Notes: generated by a model from the letters alone, not told the origin. Shown: positions 34,090 to 43,494, counted from the stretch's first letter. The stretch: 64,000 nt of DNA from Allosediminivita pacifica (GCF_003054175.1 NZ_QBKN01000001.1:1-64000); one strand, 5' to 3'. Numbers and translations are program-made.

Positions 34090-34953
34090 TCAGTCGGTCG
34101 CGTCGGAAAGGTAACGCGGTTGCAGCACCATGATCGTGGGCTGCGGGGGCATGTCGCGCAGGCTCACCTCGAGCGATGGTTGGCCGGTCTGTTCGACCGG
34201 GAAGGTGGTGCCGATCTCCTCCAGGAACTGGGTGAGGGCGTAGCCGGAGAACCAGTGCATCGGGATGATGACCGAGCTGCGGAGGCGTTCGATCACGTTG
34301 ATCATGTTGGTGCGGTTCATCGTGTAGCCGCCGTCCACCGGCACCATGACCACGTCGAGCCGGCCGAGGGCGGCATACTGTTCCTCGTTGGGTTCGTGGT
34401 GCAGGTGGCCGAGGTGGCCGATGCAGAGGCCCGCCGTCTCGAAGACGAAGATGGAATTGCCGTTCTCCTCGGTGCCGCCGAAGGAGGAGCGGATGTCGGT
34501 GGAGACGTTGCGCACGAGCATGCCGCCGAGGTCGATGTAGTGGTCGGCGGAGGTGCCGAACTGGTCCTCGTTCCAGCCGCGCAGGACGTGGGGGATGCGC
34601 GGGTCAGGGGACATGGTCCAGTGGCTGCCGTGGGCGTGGTTCATGGTGACCACGTCCGGGACGAGGTCGGTGTTGCCGAGGGAGCCCGTGTAGTCGGTCA
34701 CCGCCGTCATGCCGTCGGGCGTCTGGATCAGGAAGGAGGCATGGGCGATGTAGTGGATGCGCACCGTGTAGTCGGCGAGCGGTTCGGTCCAGTTCGCCTG
34801 CCAGAGCCGCTCCGGTGTCGTGGTGCCGGCGAAGCGCAGACCGGGGGTGTTTTCAGCCACGGCGATGCAGTGGCTGGGGCGGCGGCCCTCCTGCGCGGTG
34901 GCGGGCAGGGCTGTGGCGAGCATGGCCCCGAGGGCGAAGATCAGGCGAAGCAT
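34090..34953 (-). CDS. secreted MBL-fold metallohydrolase
   Basis: The 287-residue product has a Sec-type signal peptide (MLRLIFALGAMLATALPATA, cleavage after about residue 20). Its metallo-beta-lactamase fold is of the UlaG/YfiC-like L group: IHYIAHASFLIQTPDG, MNHAHGSHWTMSPDPR, LCIGHLGHLHHEPNEEQ and IIPMHWFSGYA provide the His ligands. It is a periplasmic hydrolase of unknown substrate. A GGAGGAG ribosome site precedes the ATG at 34953. Confidence 0.85.
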   Translation of the reverse strand: MLRLIFALGAMLATALPATAQEGRRPSHCIAVAENTPGLRFAGTTTPERLWQANWTEPLADYTVRIHYIAHASFLIQTPDGMTAVTDYTGSLGNTDLVPDVVTMNHAHGSHWTMSPDPRIPHVLRGWNEDQFGTSADHYIDLGGMLVRNVSTDIRSSFGGTEENGNSIFVFETAGLCIGHLGHLHHEPNEEQYAALGRLDVVMVPVDGGYTMNRTNMINVIERLRSSVIIPMHWFSGYALTQFLEEIGTTFPVEQTGQPSLEVSLRDMPPQPTIMVLQPRYLSDATD

Positions 34954-35081
34954 GGGCGGTCTCCTCCGGCTGTTCGGGACAGGATAGCGGAGGTGACGCT
35001 GCGTCGGGCTGACATTTGCGTGGGTGGCGATGCGGGCATTTGGTGAATGGCGCCCGCCCTGGGGCAGGCGCCGGGGTCGGG

Positions 35082-36572
35082 TCAGTCGAAGAGGGGGACT
35101 TCGGTGTCCGCGGCCTCGAACAGGTAGTCGCGCGAGGCGGTGATGCGGTCGGTGAGGGCGGCGATGTCGTGGCCGACCATGGCGCCCTGCCACTTGCGGA
35201 TCTGGCCCGCGACCATGACCGTTTCCACGTTGGAGCGGTCCATGAGCGTGACCACGGCGCCGGGCACGTTGTTGAGCGGGGCCACGTTCAGCGCGTCGGC
35301 CGAGAGCAGGATCACGTCGGCCTGCTTGCCGGGAGTGAGGCTGCCGGTCTTGTGGTCGAGCTTGAGGCCCTTGGCGCCGTTCACGGTGGCCATTTCCAGC
35401 ACGTCGCGCGAGGACAGGAGCGTGGGGGCACTCTCGGGGCCCCGCTCCAGCGCCTGCTGGTTGGCGAGCGCGCGTTGCAGGGTGATGGCGCCGCGCATCT
35501 GGGTAAAGAAGTCGGCGGTCATGGTGCATTCCACGTCGACCGAGAGCGAGGGCTGCATGCCCATGTCGAGCGCCTTCTGGATCGGCGGCATGCCGTGGCG
35601 CATCTGCATCTCGATCGGGACCGAGAGGGAGACGTGGGCGCCGACCTCCTGCGCGCGGTTCCATGCGGCGTCGCTCATGCCGGTCATGTGGATGAAGAGG
35701 TGCTTGTCCGTGTAGTGCGGGATCAGGCTGTCCATGGTTTCCTGCATGCCGAGGCTGCCCACCACGTGCAGGCCGATCATGAGGTCGAGCTCCTTGCCGA
35801 GGTTCCACAGCTCCATCGGGTCGACGCCGGGCAGGTAGACCTCGCCGCCCATGAGCATGGTCAGCAGCTGATCATCGCTGGCGAAGTGTTCGTCGCGGAT
35901 GCGGCGGGCGTCCTGCGGGTATTGCAGGTCGGGGCCGTAACCTTCGAAGTAGCCGAAGACGCCGCGGCGGCCGACGGCCTTCATGCCCTCGATCACGGCA
36001 TCGGAGTGTTCGGGCGAGTGGTGGATCTGGCTCACGTCCAGCACGGTGGTCACGCCCGCGTCGAGCTGCGAGAGGCCGCCGAAGAGCTGGGCGATGTAGA
36101 CGTCCTCGGGGCGGTAGACCCTGGAGAACTTGCCGAGGATATCGTCGAGGTAGTTCGGTTCGCCCGGGCGCGTGGGGTCGGCGAACATGATGCCGTTGGG
36201 CAGGTAGGAGCGCAGCGAGGTTTCGAACTGGTGGTGGTGGGTGTCGACGAAGCCCGGCATGACGATGCGGCCCTCGGCGTCGATCACCTCGGCGTCTGGG
36301 GCGTCGATGGACTGGCCGACCTCGACGATGCGGTCACCTTCGAGCAGGACGTCGCCGCTCGCGAAATCGCCCACGGCGGGGTCCATGGACATGACGTGGC
36401 CGCCCCGGATCAGCGTGCGGCGGCCGGGCTCGCCGACGCCCGCGGGCAGTTCGGCGGCTGCGGCGGGTTTTGCGAGGAAGCCGGGAAGGAAGGCGGCCGC
36501 GGCGGTGCCGCCAAGCGCCGTGCGCAGGAAATTGCGGCGCGACAGGCCGGCGGATCTGCAAATCTCACACAT
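35082..36572 (-). CDS. Tat-exported amidohydrolase family protein
   Basis: This 496-residue protein has a twin-arginine leader (SRRNFLRTALGGTAAAAFLP, residues 11-30). The metal-dependent amidohydrolase fold follows: MPGFVDTHHHQFETSL (H112, H114), GLHVVGS, HMTGM, SVDVECTMTADFF and the KQADVILLSADALN C-terminal sandwich. It is like TrzN/AtzA/cytosine-deaminase type enzymes that hydrolyse ring or side-chain amines. The substrate is unknown. It is divergent from an HxlR regulator gene 99 bases away, which probably controls it. Confidence 0.87.
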   Translation of the reverse strand: MCEICRSAGLSRRNFLRTALGGTAAAAFLPGFLAKPAAAAELPAGVGEPGRRTLIRGGHVMSMDPAVGDFASGDVLLEGDRIVEVGQSIDAPDAEVIDAEGRIVMPGFVDTHHHQFETSLRSYLPNGIMFADPTRPGEPNYLDDILGKFSRVYRPEDVYIAQLFGGLSQLDAGVTTVLDVSQIHHSPEHSDAVIEGMKAVGRRGVFGYFEGYGPDLQYPQDARRIRDEHFASDDQLLTMLMGGEVYLPGVDPMELWNLGKELDLMIGLHVVGSLGMQETMDSLIPHYTDKHLFIHMTGMSDAAWNRAQEVGAHVSLSVPIEMQMRHGMPPIQKALDMGMQPSLSVDVECTMTADFFTQMRGAITLQRALANQQALERGPESAPTLLSSRDVLEMATVNGAKGLKLDHKTGSLTPGKQADVILLSADALNVAPLNNVPGAVVTLMDRSNVETVMVAGQIRKWQGAMVGHDIAALTDRITASRDYLFEAADTEVPLFD

Positions 36573-36671
36573 TGGGTCTTATCTCCGTTGTACGCACTCT
36601 TGGTGCCCTGCATACTAATGGTGCGTTGCGGACCATAGGGATGCAGAGAATCCCGGCAAGGAGGCACATTC
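36573..36671. promoter_or_regulatory. divergent promoter/operator region of amidohydrolase and HxlR gene
   Basis: The 99-base gap carries the inverted pair ACGCAC (36592-36597) and GTGCGT (36621-36626) and a nested GCAC-TCTTG-GTGC, a plausible dimer operator for the adjacent HxlR protein. A GGAGG ribosome site for the HxlR gene is at the right end (AAGGAGGCACATTC). Confidence 0.45.
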
Positions 36672-37058
36672 ATGAAGCTTGGGAACATGTCTGTTCCTGG
36701 CGATTGCGCGCGGATCTCGCCGATCCTGTCGCGGGTCGGGGACAAGTGGGCGACGCTGGTGATCCTGGTGCTGTCCGAGGGGCCGAAGCGCTACGGCGTG
36801 CTGCGGCGCGAGATCGAGAGCATCTCGCAACGGATGCTGACGGTGACGCTGCGCGCGCTGGAGCGGGACGGGCTGGTGAGCCGCCGGGTGCTGGCCGAGA
36901 AGAACCCGCCGCAGGTGGAATACAGCCTGACGGAGCTGGGAGAGTCGCTGATCGAGCCGCTGTTCGCGCTCTGCCAGTGGTCGGCGCTGAACGTGGACGA
37001 GATCGAACGCCGGCGCGCCGCGCATGATGCGCGGGCCGAAGGGGAAGAGGTCGGGTAG
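36672..37058 (+). CDS. HxlR family transcriptional regulator
   Basis: This 128-residue winged-helix protein has the HxlR hallmarks: the CARISPILSRVGDKWATLVI start of the domain, LRREIESISQRMLTVTLRAL with the recognition helix, and VEYSLTELGESLIEPL for the wing. It binds DNA as a dimer and often senses small aldehydes or quinones. It is divergent from the amidohydrolase. Confidence 0.9.
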   Translation: MKLGNMSVPGDCARISPILSRVGDKWATLVILVLSEGPKRYGVLRREIESISQRMLTVTLRALERDGLVSRRVLAEKNPPQVEYSLTELGESLIEPLFALCQWSALNVDEIERRRAAHDARAEGEEVG

Positions 37059-37578
37059 GGGCCTGTCCCTGCCTAGCGCCAGCCAACCAGGATGAGCCGG
37101 GCGCGCACCGGACCGTGGTTTGGCGCTGCGACCTCCCGAGGTCTTCGCTTTATTTCTGAAAACCCGGAAGACCTGCGAACGCCGCACCCGGTTTCCAAAG
37201 CGCCAGACCGCGGGGACGGTCCGGCGCTCGCCCGGCGGGGCTTGAGCCCCTTGTTCCGGGCGGGTGGAGCGCGGTGCTTACTTTCGGTTGAGAGTGTGAA
37301 GCCGCGCAGGGCAGCCGCGCGCGGTGGCGATGCCGACCGCTGATCTTCTCGATTTATCTCGGTAAACTCGGAAGACCTCGCCACGACGTGCCAAGCTTCA
37401 CCAGATCGCCGCCGCGTGGAGGCGCGGTCATGCCGGAGGCATGCCTTCGGCATGACGATGCGCGGCGGGCCTGCGGCCCTTGATCCCGCGCAGGGGGCTT
37501 AGCGCTCGGATCGTGCGATGAGAGAGGGGCGGGCGAGGGGTAGTGACTATTCGTGCGACGTAGAGCCAGAGCCGCTGC
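37059..37578. repeat. repeat-bearing intergenic region (family 2, copy 1 at 37298-37358)
   Basis: This ~500-base gap has no gene I can support. The 61 bases at 37298-37358, read on the minus strand, align without gaps to 41881-41941 with about 51 identities, including an identical 21-base core (ATCGCCACCGCGCGCGGCTG plus C). The gap also has the inverted pair AGGTCTTC (37139-37146) and GAAGACCT (37167-37174), and CGGAAGACCT recurs near 37369. It looks like a mosaic of dispersed repeats. Confidence 0.65.
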
Positions 37579-38163
37579 TCAAACCGCCGGGGCCTTGCCC
37601 CTGCGGTCGGCGCGCAGGGCGGCATAGAGCACGTGGGTGCGCCAGCGGCCTGCGATCTGGAGGTAGCTTTGCGCGACGCCTTCGTACTTGAAGCCCGACA
37701 CCTCGAGCAGACCGCGCGAGGCGGTGTTCTCGGGCAGGCAGGCGGCCTCGATCCGGCTGAGTTCCATCCGGTGGAAGGCGTGGTGCACGAGCGCCGCGAT
37801 GGCCTCGGACATGTAGCCCTGACGGGCATAGGGTTGCCCGGTCCAGTAGCCCAGCGTGCCGGCCTGCGCGGGGCCGCGGCGGATGTTGTCGAGCGTGATG
37901 GCGCCCACCAGCATGTCGTCCTCGCGCCGGACCAGGAAGAGCGGCACGGCGGTCCCCGCGGTGACCGAGCGCGAGGCCCAGTAGACGCGGTTGGTGAAGG
38001 CGCGGCGCGAGAGGTGATCCTCGGCCCAGGTCGGCTCCCACGGCTTGAGGTAGTCGGCGCTGTCACGCCGCAGGCTGGCCCACGGCGTGTAGTCGGCGTG
38101 CTGGGGCGGACGCAGGGTCAGGCGCTCGGTCTCGAGCCTCAGACGCCGCTTCAGCCCCAGCAT
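37579..38163 (-). CDS. RimJ/RimL-type GNAT N-acetyltransferase
   Basis: This 194-residue GNAT protein starts MLGLKRRLRLETERLTLRPP. It has LGYWTGQPYARQGYMSEAIA (motif A) and IEAACLPENTASRGLLEVSG (motif B), as in ribosomal-protein alanine acetyltransferases RimJ/RimL. It would acetylate a protein N-terminus or a small amine. The ATG shares one base with the M16 protease stop (TGATG), so it is the last gene of the oxidase-associated operon. Confidence 0.85.
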   Translation of the reverse strand: MLGLKRRLRLETERLTLRPPQHADYTPWASLRRDSADYLKPWEPTWAEDHLSRRAFTNRVYWASRSVTAGTAVPLFLVRREDDMLVGAITLDNIRRGPAQAGTLGYWTGQPYARQGYMSEAIAALVHHAFHRMELSRIEAACLPENTASRGLLEVSGFKYEGVAQSYLQIAGRWRTHVLYAALRADRRGKAPAV

Positions 38164-39425
38164 CAGGCCGCCCGGCGGTCTTGCAGGGCGGCGTGGTCCG
38201 GTGCTCCGGTCACGGGGCCGTAGTAGGCAAGCGCCATGGGTGCGCGACCCGCCATCTCCTCGGCGAAGGTGCGTACGTCGGCGGGGGTCACCGCCTCGAT
38301 CCGCTCCACGGTTTCCTCGATGGCGGGCACGTAGCCCCAGATCTGGATCATGCGGGCCATGCGTTCGGCGCGGGCCGAGGGGGATTCGAGACCCATGAGC
38401 AGGCCGGCCTTCATCTGGGCGCGGGCGCGGTCGATCTCGGCCTCGGTCATGTCCTCGGCAGCGCGCTTCATCTCGTCGATGGTGAGGCCGGCGAGATCGG
38501 CGATCTCGCTGCCGCCGGTGCCGGCGTAGATCGTCGTCATGCCGGTGTCGGAATAGGCGCCGGACTGGGCGAAGATCGTGTAGCAGAGGCCGCGCTTTTC
38601 GCGGATTTCCTGGAAGAGCCGCGAGGACATGCCGCCGCCGAGCGCGATGGAATAGATTTGCGCCGGATAGAAGCCGGGATCGCGGTAGCCGGGGGATTCG
38701 AAGGCCAGCGCCATGTGAGCCTGCTCGAGGTCACGGTCGCGGCGGATCTCGCCACCCTCGAAGCGGGCGGCCAGCATGTTGCCGTTGCCCCTGGGCGTCA
38801 TGTCGCCAAAGAGCGCCTCGGCCTGCTTCACGATGGTGGCGTGGTCGACGGCGCCGGCGGCCGAGAGGATCAGCTGGCCGGGGCCGTAGCGTTCCTCGAC
38901 GAAGGTCGACAGATCCTCGCGGTTCATGCGGCCGATGCGCTCGGCCTCGCCCAGGATCGCGCGGCCGAGCGGCTGCTCGGGATAGGCCTTTTCCTGGAGC
39001 CAGTCGAAGATGATGTCGTCGGGCGTGTCGTTGGACTGGCCGATTTCCTGCAGGATCACGCCGCGTTCGACCTCGATCTCGCGCTCGTCGAAGACGGGAT
39101 TGCGCAGGATGTCGGCGATCACGTCGAGCCCGAGGCCGGTATCGGCGGCCAGCACGCGAGCGTAGTAGGCGGTCACCTCGCGCGAGGTATAGGCGTTGAT
39201 GTAGCCGCCGACGTCCTCGATTTCCTCGGCGATCTGCAGGGCGCTGCGGGTCTTGGTGCCCTTGAAGGCCATGTGTTCGAGGAAGTGGGCGATGCCGTTC
39301 TGTTCGGGCCGCTCGTGTCGCCCCCCGGCGGACACCCAGATGCCGAGGGCAGCGGACTGCATGCTCGGCATGTTTTCGGTGACGATGCGGAATCCGTTGG
39401 AAAGGGTTGTGAGCTCGACGGTCAC
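38163..39425 (-). CDS. M16 family zinc metallopeptidase (mitochondrial-processing-peptidase-like)
   Basis: This 420-residue pitrilysin-type protease has the inverted zinc motif HxxEH in GIAHFLEHMAFKGT (H47 and H51) with the downstream Glu in REIEVERGVILQEIGQ. The second domain carries ALGGGMSSRLFQEIREKRG, typical of MPP-beta-like single-domain-pair enzymes. Neighbouring thrC-M16-RimJ order is common in Rhodobacterales. The ATG at 39425 overlaps the thrC stop by 4 bases. The function is probably peptide or signal-peptide processing. Confidence 0.92.
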   Translation of the reverse strand: MTVELTTLSNGFRIVTENMPSMQSAALGIWVSAGGRHERPEQNGIAHFLEHMAFKGTKTRSALQIAEEIEDVGGYINAYTSREVTAYYARVLAADTGLGLDVIADILRNPVFDEREIEVERGVILQEIGQSNDTPDDIIFDWLQEKAYPEQPLGRAILGEAERIGRMNREDLSTFVEERYGPGQLILSAAGAVDHATIVKQAEALFGDMTPRGNGNMLAARFEGGEIRRDRDLEQAHMALAFESPGYRDPGFYPAQIYSIALGGGMSSRLFQEIREKRGLCYTIFAQSGAYSDTGMTTIYAGTGGSEIADLAGLTIDEMKRAAEDMTEAEIDRARAQMKAGLLMGLESPSARAERMARMIQIWGYVPAIEETVERIEAVTPADVRTFAEEMAGRAPMALAYYGPVTGAPDHAALQDRRAA

Positions 39426-40813
39426 TTGGCGATACGCTCCTCGATCAGGGTTTCGAGCGCGGCGAGATCGTTGGGGACCTGCGTGCTGCGCTCGGGCCGG
39501 TCATAAAGATCGGCCATGCGAATGGGAAGGGGCGGGCGGATGCCGGAGGCCGCCTCGACCGCGTCGGGGAACTTCGCTGGATGCGCGGTGGCGAGCGTCA
39601 CCATGGGGGTGGCGGGGTCGCGCAGGTCCTCGGCCACCTTCACGCCGACGGCGGTGTGGGGGCAGAGCAGTTCGCCCATGCGGGCCTGCGCCCGGCGGAT
39701 CGTGGCCGAGGTCTCTTCCTCGCTCGCGCGGCCCGAGCCGAAGGTGTCGCGCAGGGTTTCCAGTGCGCCCTGGCTGACCTTGAAGCTGCCGGTTTCCTGC
39801 AGCTCGTCCATGAGCTGCGAGATGGCAGCGCCGTCGCGGTCGTAGGCGTCGAACAGCGCGCGTTCGAAGTTGGAACTGACCTGGATGTCCATCGAGGGGC
39901 TGATGGAGGGGCTGACCGAGCCCTTGGCGTACTCGCCTGTCTCGAGGCAGCGGTGCAGGATGTCGTTCTGGTTGGTGGCGATGTTCAGCTTGGCGATGGG
40001 CAGGCCCATGCGGCGCGCGATGTAGCCCGCGAAGATGTCGCCGAAGTTGCCGGTGGGTACGGTGAAGCTGACCTTGCGGTCGGGGGCGCCGAGGCTGGCG
40101 GCCGCCGAGAAGTAGTAGACGACCTGTGCCAGCACGCGCGCCCAGTTGATCGAGTTCACGCCGGCGAGCCTCACGCGGTCGCGGAAGTCGAAGTCGTTGA
40201 ACATGTCCTTGAGCCGCGCCTGGGCTTCGTCGAAGTGACCGTCGATGGCCAGCGCGTGCACGTTGGCGTTGTCGGGCGTGGTCATCTGGCGGCGCTGGAC
40301 CTCGCTCACGCGGCCGTGCGGGTAGAGGATGAAGACATCCACGGCATCAAGGCCGCGGAAGGCCTCGATCGCGGCGCTGCCGGTGTCGCCCGAGGTGGCC
40401 CCGACGATGCAGACACGCTCGCCCCGGCGGGTCAGCTCGTGCTCGAAGAGCTGGCCGATGAGCTGCATGGCGAAGTCCTTGAACGCCAGCGTGGGGCCGT
40501 GGAAGAGCTCGAGCAGGAAATGGCCGGGGGCAAGCTGCACCAGCGGCGCGCGGGCGCCGTGGTCGAAATTGGCATAGGCCGAGGCGATGAGGTCGTGGAA
40601 GACGTCGTCGGAGAAGCTGTCGCCGACGAAGGGCCGCATGACGCGGAAGGCGGTTTCCTCGTAGCTGAGGCCGTGCAGGGCGCGGATGTCGGCGGCGCTC
40701 ATCTGCGGGATGGTCTCGGGGACGTAGAGGCCGCCGTCGCGGGCGAGACCGGTCAGCATGGCCTCGGCAAAGCTCAGGGCAGGGGCCTGCCCACGGGTGG
40801 AGATGTATTTCAT
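39422..40813 (-). CDS. thrC: threonine synthase
   Basis: This 463-residue PLP enzyme begins MKYISTRGQAPALSFAEAML. It has the PLP lysine K112 in LFHGPTLAFKDFAMQLIG, ATSGDTGSAAIEAF and VPTGNFGDIFAGYIARRMGL. It converts O-phosphohomoserine to threonine. The long form (~460 aa) is the class typical of proteobacteria. The ATG at 40813 shares a base with the SURF1 stop (TGATG), so the two are coupled. Confidence 0.96.
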   Translation of the reverse strand: MKYISTRGQAPALSFAEAMLTGLARDGGLYVPETIPQMSAADIRALHGLSYEETAFRVMRPFVGDSFSDDVFHDLIASAYANFDHGARAPLVQLAPGHFLLELFHGPTLAFKDFAMQLIGQLFEHELTRRGERVCIVGATSGDTGSAAIEAFRGLDAVDVFILYPHGRVSEVQRRQMTTPDNANVHALAIDGHFDEAQARLKDMFNDFDFRDRVRLAGVNSINWARVLAQVVYYFSAAASLGAPDRKVSFTVPTGNFGDIFAGYIARRMGLPIAKLNIATNQNDILHRCLETGEYAKGSVSPSISPSMDIQVSSNFERALFDAYDRDGAAISQLMDELQETGSFKVSQGALETLRDTFGSGRASEEETSATIRRAQARMGELLCPHTAVGVKVAEDLRDPATPMVTLATAHPAKFPDAVEAASGIRPPLPIRMADLYDRPERSTQVPNDLAALETLIEERIAK

Positions 40814-41490
40814 CAGCTCGTCCTGTCCTTGGCGCGGCGGAAGATCCAGTAGGTTGTCATGGCCAGCCAGATGACGGCCAGCGAGAACCATGTGAGGGCG
40901 TATTGCAGGTGATCGTTGGGGATCCCTGCCGTGGAAACGGGCAGAGGCGTGACGCCGGGATCGGCGGGCGTCACCTCGCGCGCGACCACCAGCAGCGGTT
41001 CGGTGTCGAGCGCCTCGGCCATCGGGCCGATGTCGCGGGCGAACCAGGTGTTGGTCGCGGTGTCGTTCTCGGGCGTGGAGCTGTTTCGGTCGTCGGGCCA
41101 GTGCATGTTGCCAGTGACGCGGACGGTGCCGGTGTCGCGCGGGTTGCCGCGCGCCTCGTCGGGGACGAAGCCACGGTCGAGCAGCATGCGGCGGCCGCCG
41201 TCGGTGACGAAGGGCGCGATGATCCGGTAGCCCGCGCCCACGGGTTTCATCGAGACGAGCACTTGTATTTCGCCCCGCAGGATCTCGCCGCGCAGTTCCA
41301 CGGGCTGGTAGCGCTGGGCGTCGGGATCGAGCGTGTCGGGCAGCGGTTCGGGGGCGGCGGCGATGCGCGCCTCGATCCCCGAGAGCACGCCCTGCTTCCA
41401 CTCGAGCCGCTGCATTTGCCAGACCCCGAGCGTGACGAGGATCGCGGCGCCGAGCAGGCCGATGAGTGCAGGGGCGAGGAAGCGGGTCAC
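40813..41490 (-). CDS. SURF1 family cytochrome oxidase assembly protein
   Basis: This 225-residue protein has two membrane helices (VTRFLAPALIGLLGAAILVT at the start and LTWFSLAVIWLAMTTYWIF near the end) around a periplasmic domain with RYQPVELRGEI, RGFVPDEAR and NDHLQYALTWFS, the SURF1 pattern. It helps insert heme a into cytochrome aa3 oxidase. GTG at 41490 is chosen as start: an AGAGGA site lies 9 bases before it and the upstream codons are repeat DNA. It follows ctaE after a 560-base gap on the same strand. Confidence 0.92.
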   Translation of the reverse strand: MTRFLAPALIGLLGAAILVTLGVWQMQRLEWKQGVLSGIEARIAAAPEPLPDTLDPDAQRYQPVELRGEILRGEIQVLVSMKPVGAGYRIIAPFVTDGGRRMLLDRGFVPDEARGNPRDTGTVRVTGNMHWPDDRNSSTPENDTATNTWFARDIGPMAEALDTEPLLVVAREVTPADPGVTPLPVSTAGIPNDHLQYALTWFSLAVIWLAMTTYWIFRRAKDRTS

Positions 41491-42001
41491 GGATGGGGTC
41501 CTCTTGGAGAGCGGGCCATCCTTAGCCGCTGGCAGGACGGGATAAAAGCCCCGGCTGTGCGGGCGAGGCGGGGCTGTGTCGTGCTGGATGCGCGAGGGTG
41601 GCTGTGCAGGCCGTCGTGGACCGAGGGATTGGCTGCCCTGCGGGGCGCGGCTGGCGCCAGCGGCCGAGCTCAATGACGTCGTAGGCGGGTGGCGAAGCCG
41701 AGGCAAAGCCTTCCGAGCTGAAGCATCGACTGCCGCGTCGCGCATAACCCGTTCCGAGCGCGGAGCGCCCCGCGCGGAATCAAGGGGCGTCAGCCCCGCC
41801 GCGCATCGCAGCCGCGCTCCCATGCGGCGGCGATTTGGTGACGCTGGGAGCTTCGCGTCGAGGTTTTGCGGACTGGCTGGGATAAATCGAGGGGAACAGC
41901 AGTTCGGATCGCCACCGCGCGCGGCTGCGATGCGTGGCTTCGCGCCCCGGCGCGGGGAGAGTTCATTGCTCGCTGGGCCGCCCGGAGACAGACCTTGGCA
42001 A
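41491..42001. repeat. repeat-bearing intergenic region (family 2, copy 2 at 41881-41941)
   Basis: About 510 bases between the ctaE terminator and the SURF1 gene. The plus-strand segment 41881-41941 is the second copy of the 61-base repeat also found, inverted, at 37298-37358. The rest is GC-rich with several internal short inverted repeats. No gene or promoter is evident beyond the expected SURF1 promoter at the left end. Confidence 0.65.
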
Positions 42002-42032
42002 AGAAAAAGGCGCGCCACGGGGGCGCGCCTTT
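42002..42032 (-). terminator. Rho-independent terminator of ctaE
   Basis: On the minus strand AAAGGCGCGCC (42032-42022), a 5-base loop and GGCGCGCCTTT (42016-42006) form a perfect 11-base stem, ending in a run TTTTTCTT. It lies 24 bases after the ctaE stop. Because of the A/T symmetry it could also work weakly on the plus strand. Confidence 0.85.
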
Positions 42033-42055
42033 GCCTGTCCGAACCGGTGGCCGGT

Positions 42056-42889
42056 TCAGCCGCCCCAGATGTAGATCGAGGCGAAGAGGAAGAGCCAGAC
42101 CACGTCGACGAAGTGCCAGTACCAGGCGGCGGCCTCGAAGCCGACGTGCTTCTCGGGGGTGAAGTCACCCGCCATGAGGCGCATCAGGCAGACGAAGAGG
42201 AAGATCGTCCCGATGATCACGTGCGCGCCGTGGAAGCCGGTCGCCATGAAGAAGTTGGCGCCGTAGATGTTGCCGGAGAAGCCGAAGGCGGCGTGGCTGT
42301 ACTCGTAACCCTGGAAGAAGGTGAAGAGAAGGCCGAGACCGATGGCGATGATCAGGCCCCACTTCATGTCCTGGCGGTTGTTCTCGTGCACCAGCGCGTG
42401 GTGCGCCCAGGTGGCCGCGGCGCCCGAGCACAGCAGGATCAGCGTGTTGATCAGCGGCAGGTGCCAGGGATCGAAGGTCTCGATGCCGGCGGGAGGCCAG
42501 ACGCCTTCGGCGCCGGGGACGCTGGGGTCGAGCGGGTAGAGCGCGTGTTTGAAGAAGCTCCAGAACCAGGCGAAGAAGAACATCACCTCGGACATGATGA
42601 AGAGGATGAAGCCGTACTTCAGGCCGATCCGCACGACGGGGGCGTGGTCGCCCGCGCGGCTTTCGGCGATCACGTCCGACCACCAGCCGAACATGACATA
42701 GAGCACGCCGACGAAGCCGATCAGGAAGAGCCAGGGGCCCGAGACCGGGATGGTGCCGAAGAGGATCGTGAAGCCGCCCGACATCCAGCCGACGGCGCCG
42801 AAGAGCATGAGGAACGCCGCCACCGAGGCCAGGAAGGGCCATACGGAGGGGCTCAGGATGTGGTAGTCGTGGTTCTTAGCATGGGCCAT
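42056..42889 (-). CDS. ctaE: cytochrome c oxidase subunit III
   Basis: The 277-residue membrane protein has seven helices and subunit III landmarks: [59 protein letters not shown] and [20 protein letters not shown]. It is part of the aa3 oxidase of the respiratory chain. It is the last gene before a clear terminator, and follows ctaG. No subunit I gene is in this cluster. Confidence 0.97.
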   Translation of the reverse strand: MAHAKNHDYHILSPSVWPFLASVAAFLMLFGAVGWMSGGFTILFGTIPVSGPWLFLIGFVGVLYVMFGWWSDVIAESRAGDHAPVVRIGLKYGFILFIMSEVMFFFAWFWSFFKHALYPLDPSVPGAEGVWPPAGIETFDPWHLPLINTLILLCSGAAATWAHHALVHENNRQDMKWGLIIAIGLGLLFTFFQGYEYSHAAFGFSGNIYGANFFMATGFHGAHVIIGTIFLFVCLMRLMAGDFTPEKHVGFEAAAWYWHFVDVVWLFLFASIYIWGG

Positions 42890-42909
42890 GGCAGATCCCT
42901 CGTTTGGCG

Positions 42910-43494
42910 TCAGTTGACGGTTTCGCCGTCGGTTTTATCGCTCAGTGCGGCCTGCTGGTAGTCCTCCGGCAGGTCGATCTCGTGGAAGGTGTAGGACAGG
43001 GTGATGTGGTTCGTGTGCTTGGCGTCGCGGTCCTCGACGATGCCCGGATCCACGAAGTAGCTGACCGGCATGATCGCCCGTTCGCCGGGCTGGAGCACCT
43101 GCTCGGTGAAGCAGAAGCAGTCGATCTTGATGAAGTAGCTGCCAGCGTCGAAGGGGTAGACGTTGTAGCTGGCCGAGCCCGCGACGACGCGGTCGGTGGG
43201 GTTGTAGGCCTCGTAGAAGGCGAGGCCCTCTTCGCCGATGCGCAGCGTCATTTCGGTCTGCTGGGGTTTGAACTCCCACGGCATGCCGCGTTCCTTGGAG
43301 GCGTCGAACTTCACCTTGATGGTGCGATCGAGGATCTCGGCGTCAGCGCTTTCGGCGCGACCGGTTTCGCCGCCGTAGCCGGTGACGGCGCAGAAGAGGT
43401 TGTAGAGCGGGACCGAGGCCCAGGCCATGGCGCCCATGAAGGCCACCACGCCGATGGTGGAGGCGAGTGTCTTCGTCTTGCGATCAAGAGCCAT
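42910..43494 (-). CDS. ctaG: cytochrome c oxidase assembly protein CtaG/Cox11
   Basis: This 194-residue protein has an N-terminal membrane anchor ([19 protein letters not shown]), the [13 protein letters not shown] start of the periplasmic domain and the copper-binding CFCF motif in [17 protein letters not shown]. It delivers copper to the CuB centre of subunit I. ATG at 43494 is preferred; a GTG two codons earlier is possible. It overlaps the end of the small upstream gene. Confidence 0.95.
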   Translation of the reverse strand: MALDRKTKTLASTIGVVAFMGAMAWASVPLYNLFCAVTGYGGETGRAESADAEILDRTIKVKFDASKERGMPWEFKPQQTEMTLRIGEEGLAFYEAYNPTDRVVAGSASYNVYPFDAGSYFIKIDCFCFTEQVLQPGERAIMPVSYFVDPGIVEDRDAKHTNHITLSYTFHEIDLPEDYQQAALSDKTDGETVN

